Shown piece by piece: positions 36,001 to 47,272 of a stretch of 64,000 nucleotides of DNA. How positions within the stretch are numbered: the stretch's first letter is position 1; every line of letters begins with the position of its first letter. Source of the DNA: Lunularia cruciata (taxonomy: Eukaryota; Streptophyta; Marchantiopsida; Lunulariales; Lunulariaceae); assembly GCA_948567375.1 (NCBI GenBank), contig OX419759.1:56510593-56574592 (forward strand), read 5' to 3'. The position numbers were made by a program, and so were the translations under genes. The notes beneath the pieces are model-generated. The model did not search any database. It saw only the letters and a list, made by a program, of their open reading frames with translations, and was not told where the DNA came from.

Positions 36001-38140
36001 GCATGTCTTTTTTAGACATCGCCCTTACTTTCTTGATGGTAGAATTTAACTGCTTCTTATACAGCTTTTTGTCTTCCCACAATTGTTTGAATGTGACGTT
36101 TGCACTTGTGGATGCCAAATCTGCTACAATATTGTATTGAGGTATTCCTCCTAATTTCACCTTCTTTGCATTTGTCTTTGGGTTTGAAGTCTCACCCTAT
36201 TCAAATTTGACTTTGGGGCACTTCATGATGGTGATGGGAATACTAGTGGTCTTGACCCAAGGTTCCTTGGGTTGGCCCACCTTGGCTTGGATCAGATTCT
36301 TTACTTTGGATTTGATGTTTGCCTAAAAAATTGGAGGCTTCATCTTTTGTCTCCTCGTCCAAACTCATCTCCTAAGTTTTGAGTACCGCTTCCTTGAGTT
36401 CTTTTTGCAAGGCTTTAGCTTTGGCTTTTGCGAGGATCTTTTCCTCCTTGGCAGAATGAATTGACTTTGGGCACAGTCTCTTTGCCTTTCGTGAGGACAA
36501 AGAGGTCATACTAAGTTCCTTGGGATCACACTTCTTCTTTCTTTCATGTGTCCCAACCTTCAAAATTTTGAGGTCCGGCCATTCACCTTTAGAGGCGGGG
36601 CTTCCTTCTTGAGGTCTCTCCTCCTCAAGTGTTATACAATTTACATTTGTATTCCCTTTTGCCTGAACTGCAACATGCTCAACAAGGGTTTGTACATATT
36701 TTATAGGCGGCTTTGGGTTTAGTGGATGAGGGCACTAGTTGCCCGTATGGCCTGATCCTTTACAATTCCCACATAGGGGAATATATCCGTCTTGGCTCCG
36801 GACAGTTTGGAGACCAATGTCCCATCTAGCCACAATTGTAACATGCTCTAGGTGCAATATTCTTAGGTTAGTTTTGGTTGCTCATTGGTGGTCTTTGTGG
36901 GAGAGTGTCGGGATTATACACCCTTGTTCCAAACCTTGGACCTTGGTACGATGTGCTCGCCTGAGGCAATACCTCCTGAATTTGGTATACTGCCTCCTCT
37001 TCCTCTTCCTAGTTCCATCCAAGAACCCAATCAATTTGCTGCACAGGAAATGCATTATGATTATTGCATTTAGTGTTTGCATGGCCTGACTTGCCACATG
37101 CGGTGTACCATACGTTGGATCTGCCAAATGATGGAGCCTTCCTTTGGTCCTTCATCCCAATCATCTAGATCTTAAAATCCAAAAACTCTTTTATAAGAGC
37201 ATCCAACTTGGTCTTGGCCTTATGTACACTTGTAGTTGGGAGAGTCAATGGTTTCTTGCCTCCATGTCTTTGTATTCTTCTTGGCTTTGATTCTTCTTTG
37301 GATTCCAAAGAAGAACTTGAAGATGTGGAGGATTCCTATGAAGAAAGGGATGACTACGAGAAGCTCTTCTTTTGGGCTTCTTGCCTTTCTTCTCATGGTT
37401 TCTTTGGTTACTGACAAAGTAAGAGTGAGCCACCTCATAGCGGCTGACATGTTTGAGTACCTTCTCCAGGGAAGTTACATTCCTCTCCCTGGCAAAGATC
37501 CGAATCTTTGGTTAAAGTCCTCCCAAGAACTAGGTGATGGCTTGGGCATTGGAATAACCTACCACACCCAATTGCTTTGGGACTCGGTCCAAGAGCATCA
37601 TGAACCACTCAGAGTAGTCTCTCAACTTCTCCTTCTTGCCTTCTAAATTTTTTAGCACCACAAAGATACTTGTGTCATAATTGACCTCCCAAAAGTGCTC
37701 CAAGAAATTGTTTCTCAAGTCCGCCCAATCTGCCGGTACAAACCCATTTACATTAGTGTACCAACTCCATGCCTTCTTTTGGAGCAAACTTGGGAAAATT
37801 TGCAGACAATCTGTAGAATCATATTCCTATTGGCAAAGGAGATGACTTTGAATTCTTCATCAGGATCTTTGTCTTGTTTTATCCCCTTGTACTTTTGATA
37901 GGCATGTCGGGTGACATGTAACAAAGTCATCGTTTCACTCGGGGAGATCAGCTGTGGTAAGTTTGAACTTGATGGAACCAAGGGATTTGTTGGTATTGAC
38001 GTCATGTTGACAGCCCAAGGGTTCCAATTAGTCAAGTTCAAAGTGGGGTATTCTTTGAAAATTACTTCTTCTTTGACTATGTTGACTTCAACCTAAGTAG
38101 AAGTAAGAGGTTCAACACCTTCAAAGTGTTTTTTTAAATT
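36001..38140 (-). pseudogene. Element C gag and nucleocapsid
   Basis: The N-terminal part reads EYPTLNLTNWNPWAVNM. The capsid-like core is KAWSWYTNVNGFVPADWADL with RNNFLEHFWEVN and KLRDYSEWFMMLLDRV (37530-37787). Two zinc knuckles lie near 36740-36850 in separate frames: CYNCG-x-MGHWSPNC and CGNCKGSGHTGN. A Lys-rich region follows toward the protease. The frame is broken many times. Confidence 0.75.
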
Positions 38141-38600
38141 CCTTTAAGACAATCAAGGAATCATGCATAGAAGATGTTGACACTCTTCTTCCGTTAGGAT
38201 TTGTGTTGTCTTTTCCCAAACAAATTTCTTTAGAAATTTGACTTCCTTTATAGCTTTACGGGAAGTTGGTGTATTGGGTCGTCATGAATATGTCTACCCG
38301 TTGGAGTCTTTCTTCTTCTTGGAAGCTAGAGACGGAAAGTAGCCTTGCCACCCGCCTTCATATTTCTTTTGTTCGAGTTCTTGCAAGGCTTCTTGAACTT
38401 CATGAAGAAGTTGAAAGTCCAACACCTCCCATTTGGTTTTGTCAAAAGTGGATTAATTCTTCAAGTGTTCTTGTTCTTCATGATGCAATGTTTGTCTTTG
38501 AACTCTCTCTTCATGTTGTTATCTCAATGAAGACATTCATATTGCTTGGACACTCAATTTTGAAATTGGCTTTGTATTCTTCTACTTCTAAGATTTGTAT
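38141..38600 (-). other. Element C leader
   Basis: Between the primer-binding site and gag I see no gene that I can support. The sequence is Ser/Lys-codon-like in places, but no frame is clear. Confidence 0.5.
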
Positions 38601-38617
38601 CCCCGGCAGCGGTGCCA
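38601..38617 (-). promoter_or_regulatory. Element C primer-binding site (tRNA-Asp-like)
   Basis: On the minus strand this reads TGGCACCGCTGCCGGGG, seven bases after the LTR end. It matches TGGCGCCGTTGCCGGGG, the complement of plant tRNA-Asp, at 15 of 17 positions. It anchors the claim that the adjacent 3.8 kb unit is an LTR. Confidence 0.7.
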
Positions 38618-38624
38618 AAAATCA

Positions 38625-41600
38625 TGTGACAAACCAACAAATATCACTTTTGTGGTAATCAGGTAAGTAAAGTTTGTTCCCACAGAGATACGATTCAAAA
38701 TTGGTCAAACACAAAGTCAAATGTCACAATGTAGTTCTTCTTGGTTTCCTCTTTAATCTCTCTGGTAGAAACCACACCCAAAGGAGAGTAACAAGCATTG
38801 ACTTGTAGTCTTGTCACAACATTTGTCACAGTTAATCACAACTCCATCAAATCTTTCCAAACAATCTTGATTGTAATGATTCAATCTTTCCCAAAAATGG
38901 CACTTCACTACAAAATGACTTTACCCCAGAATTTTGTTTCACCCCTTCACTAAAGGCACAACTTCTTTGATCAAAATTTTTTCACATCAACACTTCACTG
39001 CACTCATAAATGCAGTGCAGTGTTGCACTCACACCAACATTACAATTCCTCTCACATTTGTCAAGGCATTGCTCTAATTGCACTTCACTCAAGATCAAAC
39101 ACACAGAATGAAGATCAAGGCTGTGGAATCCAACATCCAATAAGCACACTGACTTGCACTTCAAAATTCTCCATACACTCATAAACACAAACACAATTTT
39201 GATACTCAAAATTAAGCTCAAGCAACAAGCACTGCTTCACAACACTTTTCTTTATCTATTCTCAAAAATTATGAGCACTAAAAAACATATGACTGTGAAT
39301 GCCACCTTTAAATAAACATAGCAGGTCAATAGTTATCTAACAACTATACCGTTCTACACCTTTCCTAACCTATAGATCCAAAATGATAATGCATTTCTTC
39401 ATATATGCCTCTTTAAATCTCAAATCTGTTACTTCTTTGATCCAATGTAGACCTCTTCTTTAGCTCCCAAACCCGATCCCAAAGTATCCTCACATACTAC
39501 TCTATCCTCAGGTCTATCTGAGTTTACTAAATCCTTCACTATTTATACTACTTCTTTGTTCTGATTTACAATTCCCATCATAGGTAACCTTTCTAATTCT
39601 CTATTTCCCAACTCACTCTACTCTAATATATCCAATGATAACTCCAAAGATATATGTACTCCTATCTCATCTACTTTGGGCTTTGCTCTTACATCCTTCC
39701 AAAGTTTATCTATCGCCAACTTTACTAAATCTAATCTGATTGTGATATTGTCTTCCACTTCCAATATTTTCCTATCTGCATGAGTTCTGAGACAAATCAA
39801 CAAGGCGTTCAAGTCTTTATCCTTCACATTTTTCCTCCTCGTCTCCTGCACTAACAACTTCAATATTGCAATCGTGTTTCTTCAATTCTCACACTAGCTT
39901 TTGTACTTAGCATCACATTCATCTTCATGATGATCTCCTTCAATGGCTTGAGTCTCATCCTTCTCTCACATTCTCGGTCTGCCAACCAATCTTCTCTATA
40001 CATTGATAATTTTGCCTTGAATTTGGCTTTCATAGTCTCCTTCTCCTTCTTTCTGAACAATCTTCTCTTCCAAATTTTGAATTTTCTCCCTTAATTGTTC
40101 TTCTTCTCTATATCTCACTGTCAACTCTCTTTGCCAAAGCTGCTTCTTCTCTTCTACATTCACCATCACTCTATCAAGCTCTTGCTCCTTCTTTGCTAAA
40201 CGTGCCATAGCATGGATGATTTCTAATCTCGAATCAACAAACTGTTGTTTCAAGATTTCATACTCCATTATCTATCTTTCCCTCTCTATGACATTCTTCT
40301 CTATTGCTCTCTCTTTGTTCCCCATTTCCTTCTTTAAGTTTTCAATCACTTGGTTCTGTACTATTGCATCTACTCGTAGTACTTCCTTCTCCTCCTCACC
40401 TTGGATTATACTCTCCTTCAACTTTGAGTTCTCTTTCTCTAATCTCACTAACACCTGCAACACAATCTTCACCTTTGGACACTTCACACTACATCTCTTA
40501 TTTCTTCTCCTCTATTTTCACTAACAACGGGCATACAACATCCCATAGATACTCTACTCCTTCACTATGTTTTACCTTGACTTGTAGGCTTTTCTCCTTC
40601 TTTGCTTCTTCTTCATTGGAAACTCTTCTTCTCAACCGCAATTGCCTTATTGGAAAAGATTCTTCACTCCCCAAACTTCCACTCTCCACTTCTCTTCGTC
40701 TACTCAGTCCCACCTCATACATTGCCTTCTTTCTAGAACAAACTCCCCTTTGAATGGTCATCCTCTTCTCCTTCTTCTCTAGAACTTTGTCTTCTTGTCT
40801 CAGGTTATATTCTTCTGCTATCTCCATCTTTTCTTCTTCCTCCTTTGGTACCGGCTTTGTCTCCATGCCATCTTCACTCTTGCTGCTTGCTTCACCACTC
40901 TGCAATTCCATATTTGATTCTTCCTCCTTCTCCAAGTCTTCTAACTTGTGCTCAGCTTTGCCTTTTGATTCTTTGTCTGACAATGCGATTACCACCAAGT
41001 CCTTCCTCAAGTTCATCTTTCTGGTCTTCCAAGGTCTTGTGACCGCTACTTCTTCTTCTTCTCCTTGTCGACTCCTCTTCTTCAACTTTAGAGTATTCAC
41101 CTTCAATTGCACATTCTGCCCCATCTACATGTAGTACTCATTGTTGCTTCTAATATGCAAAATGTATTGTTGCTCCTCTGCATCAACATCTCTTCTTAAA
41201 TTGGGATGGAAATGCAACACCATCTTGTGTCTCTCTGCCGCATTTAGCAAATTCAATCCTAAATAAAAGTGGGCTGCAAATGGCACAATGTAGTATGGAG
41301 GCAACTTGTCCCACAAGTTCCACACCATTTGTCTTGTATGTTGATGAAAGCACTTTGCCCAATTGATTGGCTCCCCTAGAAACATCTAATGGAAGAACAC
41401 CACTTGATGTTTCATCACATAAGTAGTTTGCTCCGGCTTCAAGATAGCCATCATTGCTCCTATGATGCCTCTCCTCATAGGGTCCTTATAGCTCTCAACT
41501 TTGTTGCCATTCTTTGTGCGCTTTGAAGAAAAGGTATCTCTCACCTCTTAGGTTTCTTCAGCTACTTCTCCTTTCCCAAGAATGTGGCTCCTTGCTCTTC

Positions 41601-42433
41601 CTCCGCCTCTCTTCCAAGTACTAACCTCCAATCCAACTTTGTCATGTTAGCCGGATTTCCTCTCTTACCTTCTTCCTTAGGTCCATCAAGACATTTACTC
41701 TTAATAATCTCGGTCATGAAACTTGGAAAATCAAGGTTCTAGTTCCATGCTAGGAATGTGATCCAAAGCATGCTCAAGACTTCTATTCTTGCAATCACAT
41801 TTAATCTCCGAATCACATGATTTCTCACTACAAATTCTGAGTTCTTCTTCCCACCTCCCATCTTACTCTCTTCTACTCTAGGTTGGTGGCTACTCTTCTG
41901 ATTGATTCCCAGACTAACTCTCCTGATTTCCTCTTGACACACCTGTGCATCTCTTACTACACTTCCTTTTCCACAATCTCCCTCAAGACAACTCCTTGAT
42001 GGCAATGGAAAATTACTTGTCATCTCTTTGTCTCTATCCCAATTCTTATAGTGGTGCGCTTCCTCCGTCTTTCTTCACTTCAAGTTTCTACCAAGAAATC
42101 ACACCTCCTTCATGCTCTTCACTGTCAATTTTCCCCCGCTCATAGGCTAGCTGTTTTTTGTGTGCGGTACCGTCTTGAATGTCCAACCCAAAAGGAAATT
42201 TGTTACATTGTCCTTGCCCTCGGATTGAGCACCCCTGAGCCAAAGTCTCCTTACTTTGGGTTGAATGCTGACAAGGCCAATCCAAGTACTTTGTCTTCTA
42301 ACATAAAGTCACTTTTCTTTGGGTTACAACCCAAAGACACCATTCTTCCCCTTTTGATGTCATACAAGCGCAATACAACTTCATGTGTACATTTCTTCAA
42401 AAATAAGAAAAAACAAAAAATGTGGGTACCACA
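38625..42433 (-). repeat. Element C 5' LTR: 3.8 kb LTR with an internal reading frame
   Basis: On the plus strand it begins TGTGACAAAC next to the primer site and ends GGGTACCACA, so it has TG...CA ends on the element strand. It is 3809 bp long. It is collinear with the solo units F (3781 bp) and G (2902 bp after a deletion of about 0.9 kb), which share both termini. The order on the element strand is: about 400 bp of U3, a weak TATA (CTATAAGA near 42048-42055), a 2.6 kb frame, and about 0.8 kb without coding. LTRs this long with a long sense frame are exceptional. Confidence 0.85.
39440..42023 (-). pseudogene. LTR-encoded protein, copy in element C (broken)
   Basis: It starts at ATG 42023-42021 (MTSNFPLPSRSCLEGD). 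Then comes MGGGKKNSEFVVRNHVIRR, and a TAG at 41741-41739 after ITFLAWN. Homology continues through the Trp-rich domain (WAKCFHQHTRQMVWNLWDKL), the acidic middle (about 40498-41124) and the coiled coil (LEKENSKLKESIIQGEEEKE and onward) to about 39440. At the position of the TAG shared by F and G this copy has CGG (40638-40636). Several frameshifts are present. See the copy at 55852-58426 for the domain description. Confidence 0.75.
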
Positions 42434-42839
42434 CCCTGACATGGCCATCCCAAAATCATCAAATGAATAGGCCCCTGTCTCTCCAAATCATATGCTCCTA
42501 ATAAGAAAATGTCTACTGGTAGGGCCTTTTGGTAGTCCTTGACTGCAGACATCAATAAGAACTCAAGATACCAATAAGCCAAGTGTGCCACATGATGTAG
42601 AGAGACTTACCTAGCAGTCTCATCTCTCTCCACATACAAGTACTTCTATACTTGTATACCTACTTGTAGGACCACAACTAGTTCGATGCTAATTCCACCA
42701 AACAACTCTAATAGACATACTCCCTCTAGTAGATACTGCCAAGCAATGAGTGTGGTATCCAGTACACTCTCTCCTATGGTGAGGTCCACCACAAGTCCAA
42801 CAAGCAACACCACCACTCATTGGCTACCACAGACCCAAA
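42434..42839. other. Unassigned stretch right of the element C LTR
   Basis: No gene is recognised beyond the possible zinc knuckle at its right edge. The five bases after the LTR are CCCTG, which would be the target duplication of element C. Its left partner is lost with the 3' end of C. Confidence 0.4.
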
Positions 42840-43830
42840 AATGAAGGTAAGGGTCTAGCTACAATAGGCCCTCCACTCGCTCCATAGGACCTAGGCTATC
42901 CACCTTGTCCTCAAAAACCAATTGAACGTGGTGCACTCTACTGCACTCTAGAAGAAGTCAAAGCTATGGATGAGGACTACCTACCAACTCTAGATGTCAC
43001 CACTCTCTCCTCCATCATGTTGAGCTTTATACACTCAGCCAAACCAAAGACCACTACCAAAATTGGGTGAAGTAGCCTACAACAACGCAACATCACGAAC
43101 TCTACATCCTTGTCTAATATCCCATACAAAAATTGGACTGCTTGGAACTCAATAACTCCTTGAGTAAAACTGATCCACCACCTCATGCAAGTGTGTTCCT
43201 TGCATAGGCTCTCTCATGCCTTCCACTAGAACTCCTGCAAGCTTCTCAGCTTGTCAATCCTGACTCCTTGGTTGTTCTACATCAAACATTGGAAGAACTC
43301 TACCATGGAGTTAAACCCCAATACTAGACCACCTTCTATAATGGTACTCCACTCATAGTAGCACTATTTCTAGCTAGTGTACCTCCACTAGCTCCACCAA
43401 TGCTACTTGAGTTAGAACTCATGAGTATAGCCAATCTATCCTTGGCAACCAAGTTTGAAGTGATGAAGACATAATTTTGAGACCAATACTACCTCCATAA
43501 CTCAATCTTCTCCAAGTGAGCTCTCTTGAACTCATGGTAGTTGTCCATTGGTGGACCCTACAAGTGTTGAAATAATCCCTTCCAAACCATGAAAGGTGTG
43601 AACAAAGTTGAATCTCACATTTGTTGCAGATCACACCAACTATCAAACGCTTGGATGAAGTCATCCGGTTAATGGTACCCACTGTACTAGAGTAATGCCT
43701 AGGGCCTTTGGAGGCCCCATAAATCTTTTGCATGTCCCACAACAACAGTGCGGACACGCCAAGTGCACTCTCAACTGAATTAGCTCCTATGTGAAACTCC
43801 AACTCATAGTCAATCTCCTCCCGCACTTGG
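42840..43830 (-). pseudogene. Element L: gag-like remnant
   Basis: Minus-strand frames read FIQAFDSWCDLQQM, then FTPFMVWKGLFQHL, then HEFKRAHLEKIELW. A probable zinc knuckle near 42790-42830 reads CWTCGGPHHRREC. The order and composition suit a Ty3 gag, but the core is too decayed for a firm call. The copy has no recognisable pol nearby. Confidence 0.45.
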
Positions 43831-43944
43831 ACCTAAGATACAAGCTAATACCAAGTGCAACTTCAAGTAAACCCATTGCGTATTGCAAGGCTATCTCCTT
43901 TGGAATCCCCAAAGAACTCTGTTGTGGCAAAGTAACAACAAACT

Positions 43945-44072
43945 ACCAACCGCAACCACAACCACAAGTACTTCACCAAGAACCAACACCACGAACTATA
44001 TACCACCAAGTACCAACACCAACTGAGCACCATCAAATGCCAATACCAACAAAACACTACCTATTAATGTAA
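43945..44072 (+). repeat. Low-complexity (CCAACA/CACCAA)-like stretch
   Basis: Imperfect repeats of CAACC, CCAAGTACCAACACCAA and similar would encode a Pro/Gln/Thr-rich stretch on the plus strand. No gene is supported. Confidence 0.5.
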
Positions 44073-44751
44073 CTCTAACTGAGACAACAATACTAGGAGA
44101 AAGAGCAACATGTAACCTGCCATCATCACATGCACTCTCACGATATGCAAGTCATCACTTCCTGCCTCACCGGAGAGAAACAAAGGTAGTCTGATTGTTC
44201 ATCATTGTAGCCTCACCACCGAGAGCACACTAGAGCACCAATGCTCTAAATTCAGGGCACCTCATACAATCGTGGTACACAAGTAGGAAGTAGAGAATGG
44301 AGGGGGTCTAATCACAAGAAATCCAAACAAAAACCCTCCATCTCATAAAGCTATACAGGACTAACTATGGTGCCCACATTTTTTGTTTTTTTCCAAAATA
44401 AAGGAGAAGAAGTGTATAGAGAAGTCGGATTGCGCCAGTATGGCCAAAGAAGGCAAAGAAAAGAGTCTTCGGGATGAAACCTGAAGTAAAGTGACTTTGG
44501 GTCATAAGGCAAAGTACTCGGAAATGCCCTGTCAGCATACAACCCAAAGTAAATTGTCTTCGTATCGGGGGGAGCTCAACCCGAGGCGAAGACAGTCTAA
44601 CAACCTTTCGTCGGAGCAAGAAATTCAAGAAGGAGCCATTTAAAAATTGGCAGCCCATACGCGCGAAGGTTGATTGACAGTGACAGGTGCATGCCAGAGG
44701 TGTGATTTCTTGGTAGAAACTTGAAGTAACGAAAGACAAAGAAGCGCAACT

Positions 44752-44759
44752 CTATAAAA
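44752..44759 (+). promoter_or_regulatory. TATA box of giant LTR G
   Basis: CTATAAAA lies 28 bases before the in-frame ATG at 44780 and about 385 bp into the LTR. The same TATA is present in F (58445-58453, minus strand). Confidence 0.6.
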
Positions 44760-44779
44760 ATTGAACTTGCAACGACAAA

Positions 44780-46975
44780 ATGTTGAGTAATTTTCCTTTG
44801 CCGTTGAGAAGTCGTCTTGCAGGTGATTGGGGGAAGGGAAATAGAGTTGGAATTGTGTTAGTGCGCAAGGGAGAAGTCGCGAGAGTGAAATTGAGAGAGA
44901 GTGAGAAAGTAAAAGAGATGGGAGGAGGAAAGAAGAACTCCGAATTCATAGTGAGAAATCATGCAATTCGGAGGTTAGACGTAATAGCAAGGATCAAAGT
45001 CTTGAGCCGACTTTGGATCACATTTCTGGCATGGAACTAGAATGTAAGCTTTCCAGGATTCATGACAGAAATCATCAAGAGTAAGTGTCTCGATGGACCC
45101 AAGGAAGAAGTGAAGAGAGGAAATCCGGCTCGCTGGACAAAGTCGGATTGGAGACTCATACTCGGGAAGGAGGCATGCTCGGGGCAAGGAGCCACGTTCT
45201 TGGGGAAGGGAGAGATAGCTCAAGAGACTCAGGAGGTGAGAGATGCTTTCTCTCACCTCCTGAGTTATCTCAAAGAGAACGAAGAATGGGTATAAGGTTG
45301 AGAGTTACAAGGATCCAGTGAAGAGAGGGATTGTGAGTGCTCTCATGGCAATCTTGAAGCCGGAGAGAACAACTTATGTGATGAAACACCAAGCGGTGTT
45401 CTTCCATAAGTTGTTTGCAGGGGAACCTATTAATTGGGCGAGGTGCTTCCATGGGAGGACGAGACAGATGGTGTGGAATTTGCGGGATAAGTCGTCTCCA
45501 CACTACAGCATGCCGTTTGCAGCACATTTCTACCTTGGGTTGAATTTGCTCAATTTGGTGGAGCAAAACAGAATGGTGTCTCACTTCCATCCCGACTTGA
45601 GAAGAGAAGTCAACATGGAGGAACAGCAGTACATTCTCCAAATCCGAAGCACGGATGATTACTACACGAAGATGGGTAAGAGCGTGGAGATAGAAGCGAG
45701 TACTCCGATGACAAAGAAGAGAGGTTGGCAAGATGAAGCCGAAGACATCAAGAAACCTCGGAAGACGCAGAGAGGCAACCCGAGGCGAGGTATAGTGGTA
45801 ATTGACTCGGAGGATGAAGACTCAGAAGGAGATGCCGAGCTCAAAACTGAAGACTCGGAACACGAGGAGGAGCCTGAGCTAACGCTGTAGAGCGGAGATA
45901 CGAGCAACGATAGTGATGAAGGGGGAGAGATGACATCGGTACCGGTGGCTGACAAATACAAAGAAGAAGAAGTGCAAGCTGAGGAGGAAGCCGAAGACAA
46001 CACACAGTTGGAAGACAAAGTAACTGTGCCCGAGGAAAAGAAGATCGCAGTACAACAAGGAGTTCGCTCAAGACGTAAGGTGAAGTGTGAAGTGGGGCTG
46101 AGTAAAGCGAAGGAAGAGGTAGGAGAAAGCTCGGGAAGTGAGGCATCAATTCCAATACGAAGACTGTAGAGGAGAAGGCGAGTATCTGGTGAAGAAGAGG
46201 TAAGGAAGGAGATTTCTATGCATGAAGAAGTAGGTGCAAGAAATGGAGTGGAGTACCTGCAGGAAATTGTGTGTCTATTGTTGGTGAAGTTGGAGCACAA
46301 GAAGAGGGAGATGCAATTGACATGTCCGGAGGTGACAACTGTGTTGCAGGTATTAGTGCGATTAGAAGAAGAGAACTCGGAGTTGAAGAAGAGTATAACC
46401 CGAGGTGAGGAGGAAAGGGAAGTACTGCAAGCGGAGGCAGTAGAGAGAAGTCAGGTTATTGAAGACCTGAAGAGAGAAGTCAGCTATCAAGAGGATCTTG
46501 TGAGGAAGAGTGACATAGCAAGGGAGAGGCAAGTAGCGGAATATGAGATCTTGAAGCAACAGTTTGCTGATTCACGACTAGAAATTATCCATGTTATGGT
46601 GAGGATAGCAGAGAAAGAACAAGAGCTCGATAGAGTAATGGAGAGTGTGGAAGAGAAGAAGCAACTCTGGCAACGAGAGTTGGCGACACGATATAGAGAA
46701 GAAGAAAGATTACGAGAGTTACTTTGTAATTAGGAGGAGAAGGTTGTACAGAAGGAGAAGGAGAAGGAGACGGTGAAAGTCAAGTTCAAAGCAGAGTTGG
46801 CGATGTACCAAGAGGATTGGCTTGCAGATCAAGAGCGAGAGAGGAAGATGAGATTGGAGCTATTGAAGGAGATTGTCCTCAGGATGAACACGATGTTGAG
46901 TACAAAGGCCAACATTCAAATTGAAGAAATGAGACTGCACGAGTTGAAGTTGTTGGTGTAGGAGACGAGGCAAAG
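44780..46975 (+). pseudogene. LTR-encoded protein, copy in G (broken)
   Basis: It starts at ATG 44780 (MLSNFPLPLRSRLAGDWGKG) and runs in frame through MGGGKKNSEFIVRNHAIRR to TAG at 45038-45040 (TGG in F). A snap-back insertion near 45249 disrupts the next part. The frame resumes at about 45318 with YVMKHQAVFFHKLFAGEP and the Trp-rich domain. A TAG ends the acidic tract at 45888-45890, and another TAG is at 46167-46169 (shared with F). The coiled coil (LEEENSELKKSITRGEEERE) continues to about 46975, where a deletion removes the C-terminus. Confidence 0.8.
45227..45265. repeat. Perfect 17-bp hairpin in G
   Basis: ACTCAGGAGGTGAGAGA (45227-45243), a five-base loop, then its exact reverse complement (45249-45265). 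The right arm has no counterpart in F, so it is a templated insertion. Confidence 0.9.
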
Positions 46976-47272
46976 TCATTTTGCAGTGAAGTGCCATTTT
47001 TGGGAGAGCCTTTATCATCACAATCAAGATTGTTTGGAAAGATTTGATGGAGTTGTGATTATGGAGTGTTAATTCGTGACAAGACTACGAATTAGTGCTT
47101 GTTACTCTCTTCTGGGTGTGGTTTCTACTTGAGAGATTAAAGACACAACCAAGAAGAACTGAAATTGTTACTTTGCTTCATATTTGACCAATTCCGACTC
47201 GTATCTCTGCAGGAACAAACTTTACTTACCTAATTACCGCAAAAGTGATATTTGCCGGGTTGTCACGCTAAC

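Larger units (their letters stand above)
34203..42433 (-). mobile_element. Element C: Ty3/gypsy element with a giant coding 5' LTR
   Basis: From right to left on the minus strand: 3.8 kb LTR (38625-42433), primer-binding site (38601-38617), leader, gag, protease, RT and RNase H. The element is cut in RNase H at 34203 by the end of the B LTR, so integrase and the 3' LTR are missing. Gag has a KAWSWY ... LRNNFLEHF core, the protease has IPIDLGSNVNVM, and RT has VFIDDFGVF. This differs clearly from family A/B. Element I (49780-54148) is a second, more decayed member. It resembles Tat-like non-chromodomain Ty3 elements in style, which I infer rather than show. Confidence 0.85.
44366..47267 (+). 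mobile_element. Element G: solo giant LTR with CTAAC target duplication
   Basis: It begins TATGGTGCCC and ends GGTTGTCACG, each one base off the TG...CA ends. It is flanked by CTAAC at 44361-44365 and 47268-47272. It is collinear with F and the LTR of C, but about 0.9 kb between the coiled-coil end and the U5 part is deleted at about 46975. No internal element sequence lies beside it, so it is a solo LTR left by LTR-LTR recombination. Confidence 0.9.

Noticed and set aside
34203..38617. Element C as a younger relative of A/B
   Set aside because: Different primer site, protease motif (DLGS versus DGGS), gag and LTR; they are separate families.
42840..43830. A host gene in place of element L
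   Set aside because: Frames are short and broken with gag-like order and a knuckle-like CWTCGG; there is no splice structure.
45662..46300. Long antisense Ser/Leu-rich frame of 212 codons opposite the LTR protein in G
   Set aside because: It is the complement of the Glu/Arg-rich sense frame; codon bias of the sense strand leaves the antisense open. The same holds at 57209-57559 and 40754-41134.
44366..47267. The giant unit as an independent coding transposon rather than an LTR
   Set aside because: Its inner end coincides with the primer-binding site of element C, it has TG...CA-type ends with 5-bp duplications, and it lacks any polymerase or transposase motif.
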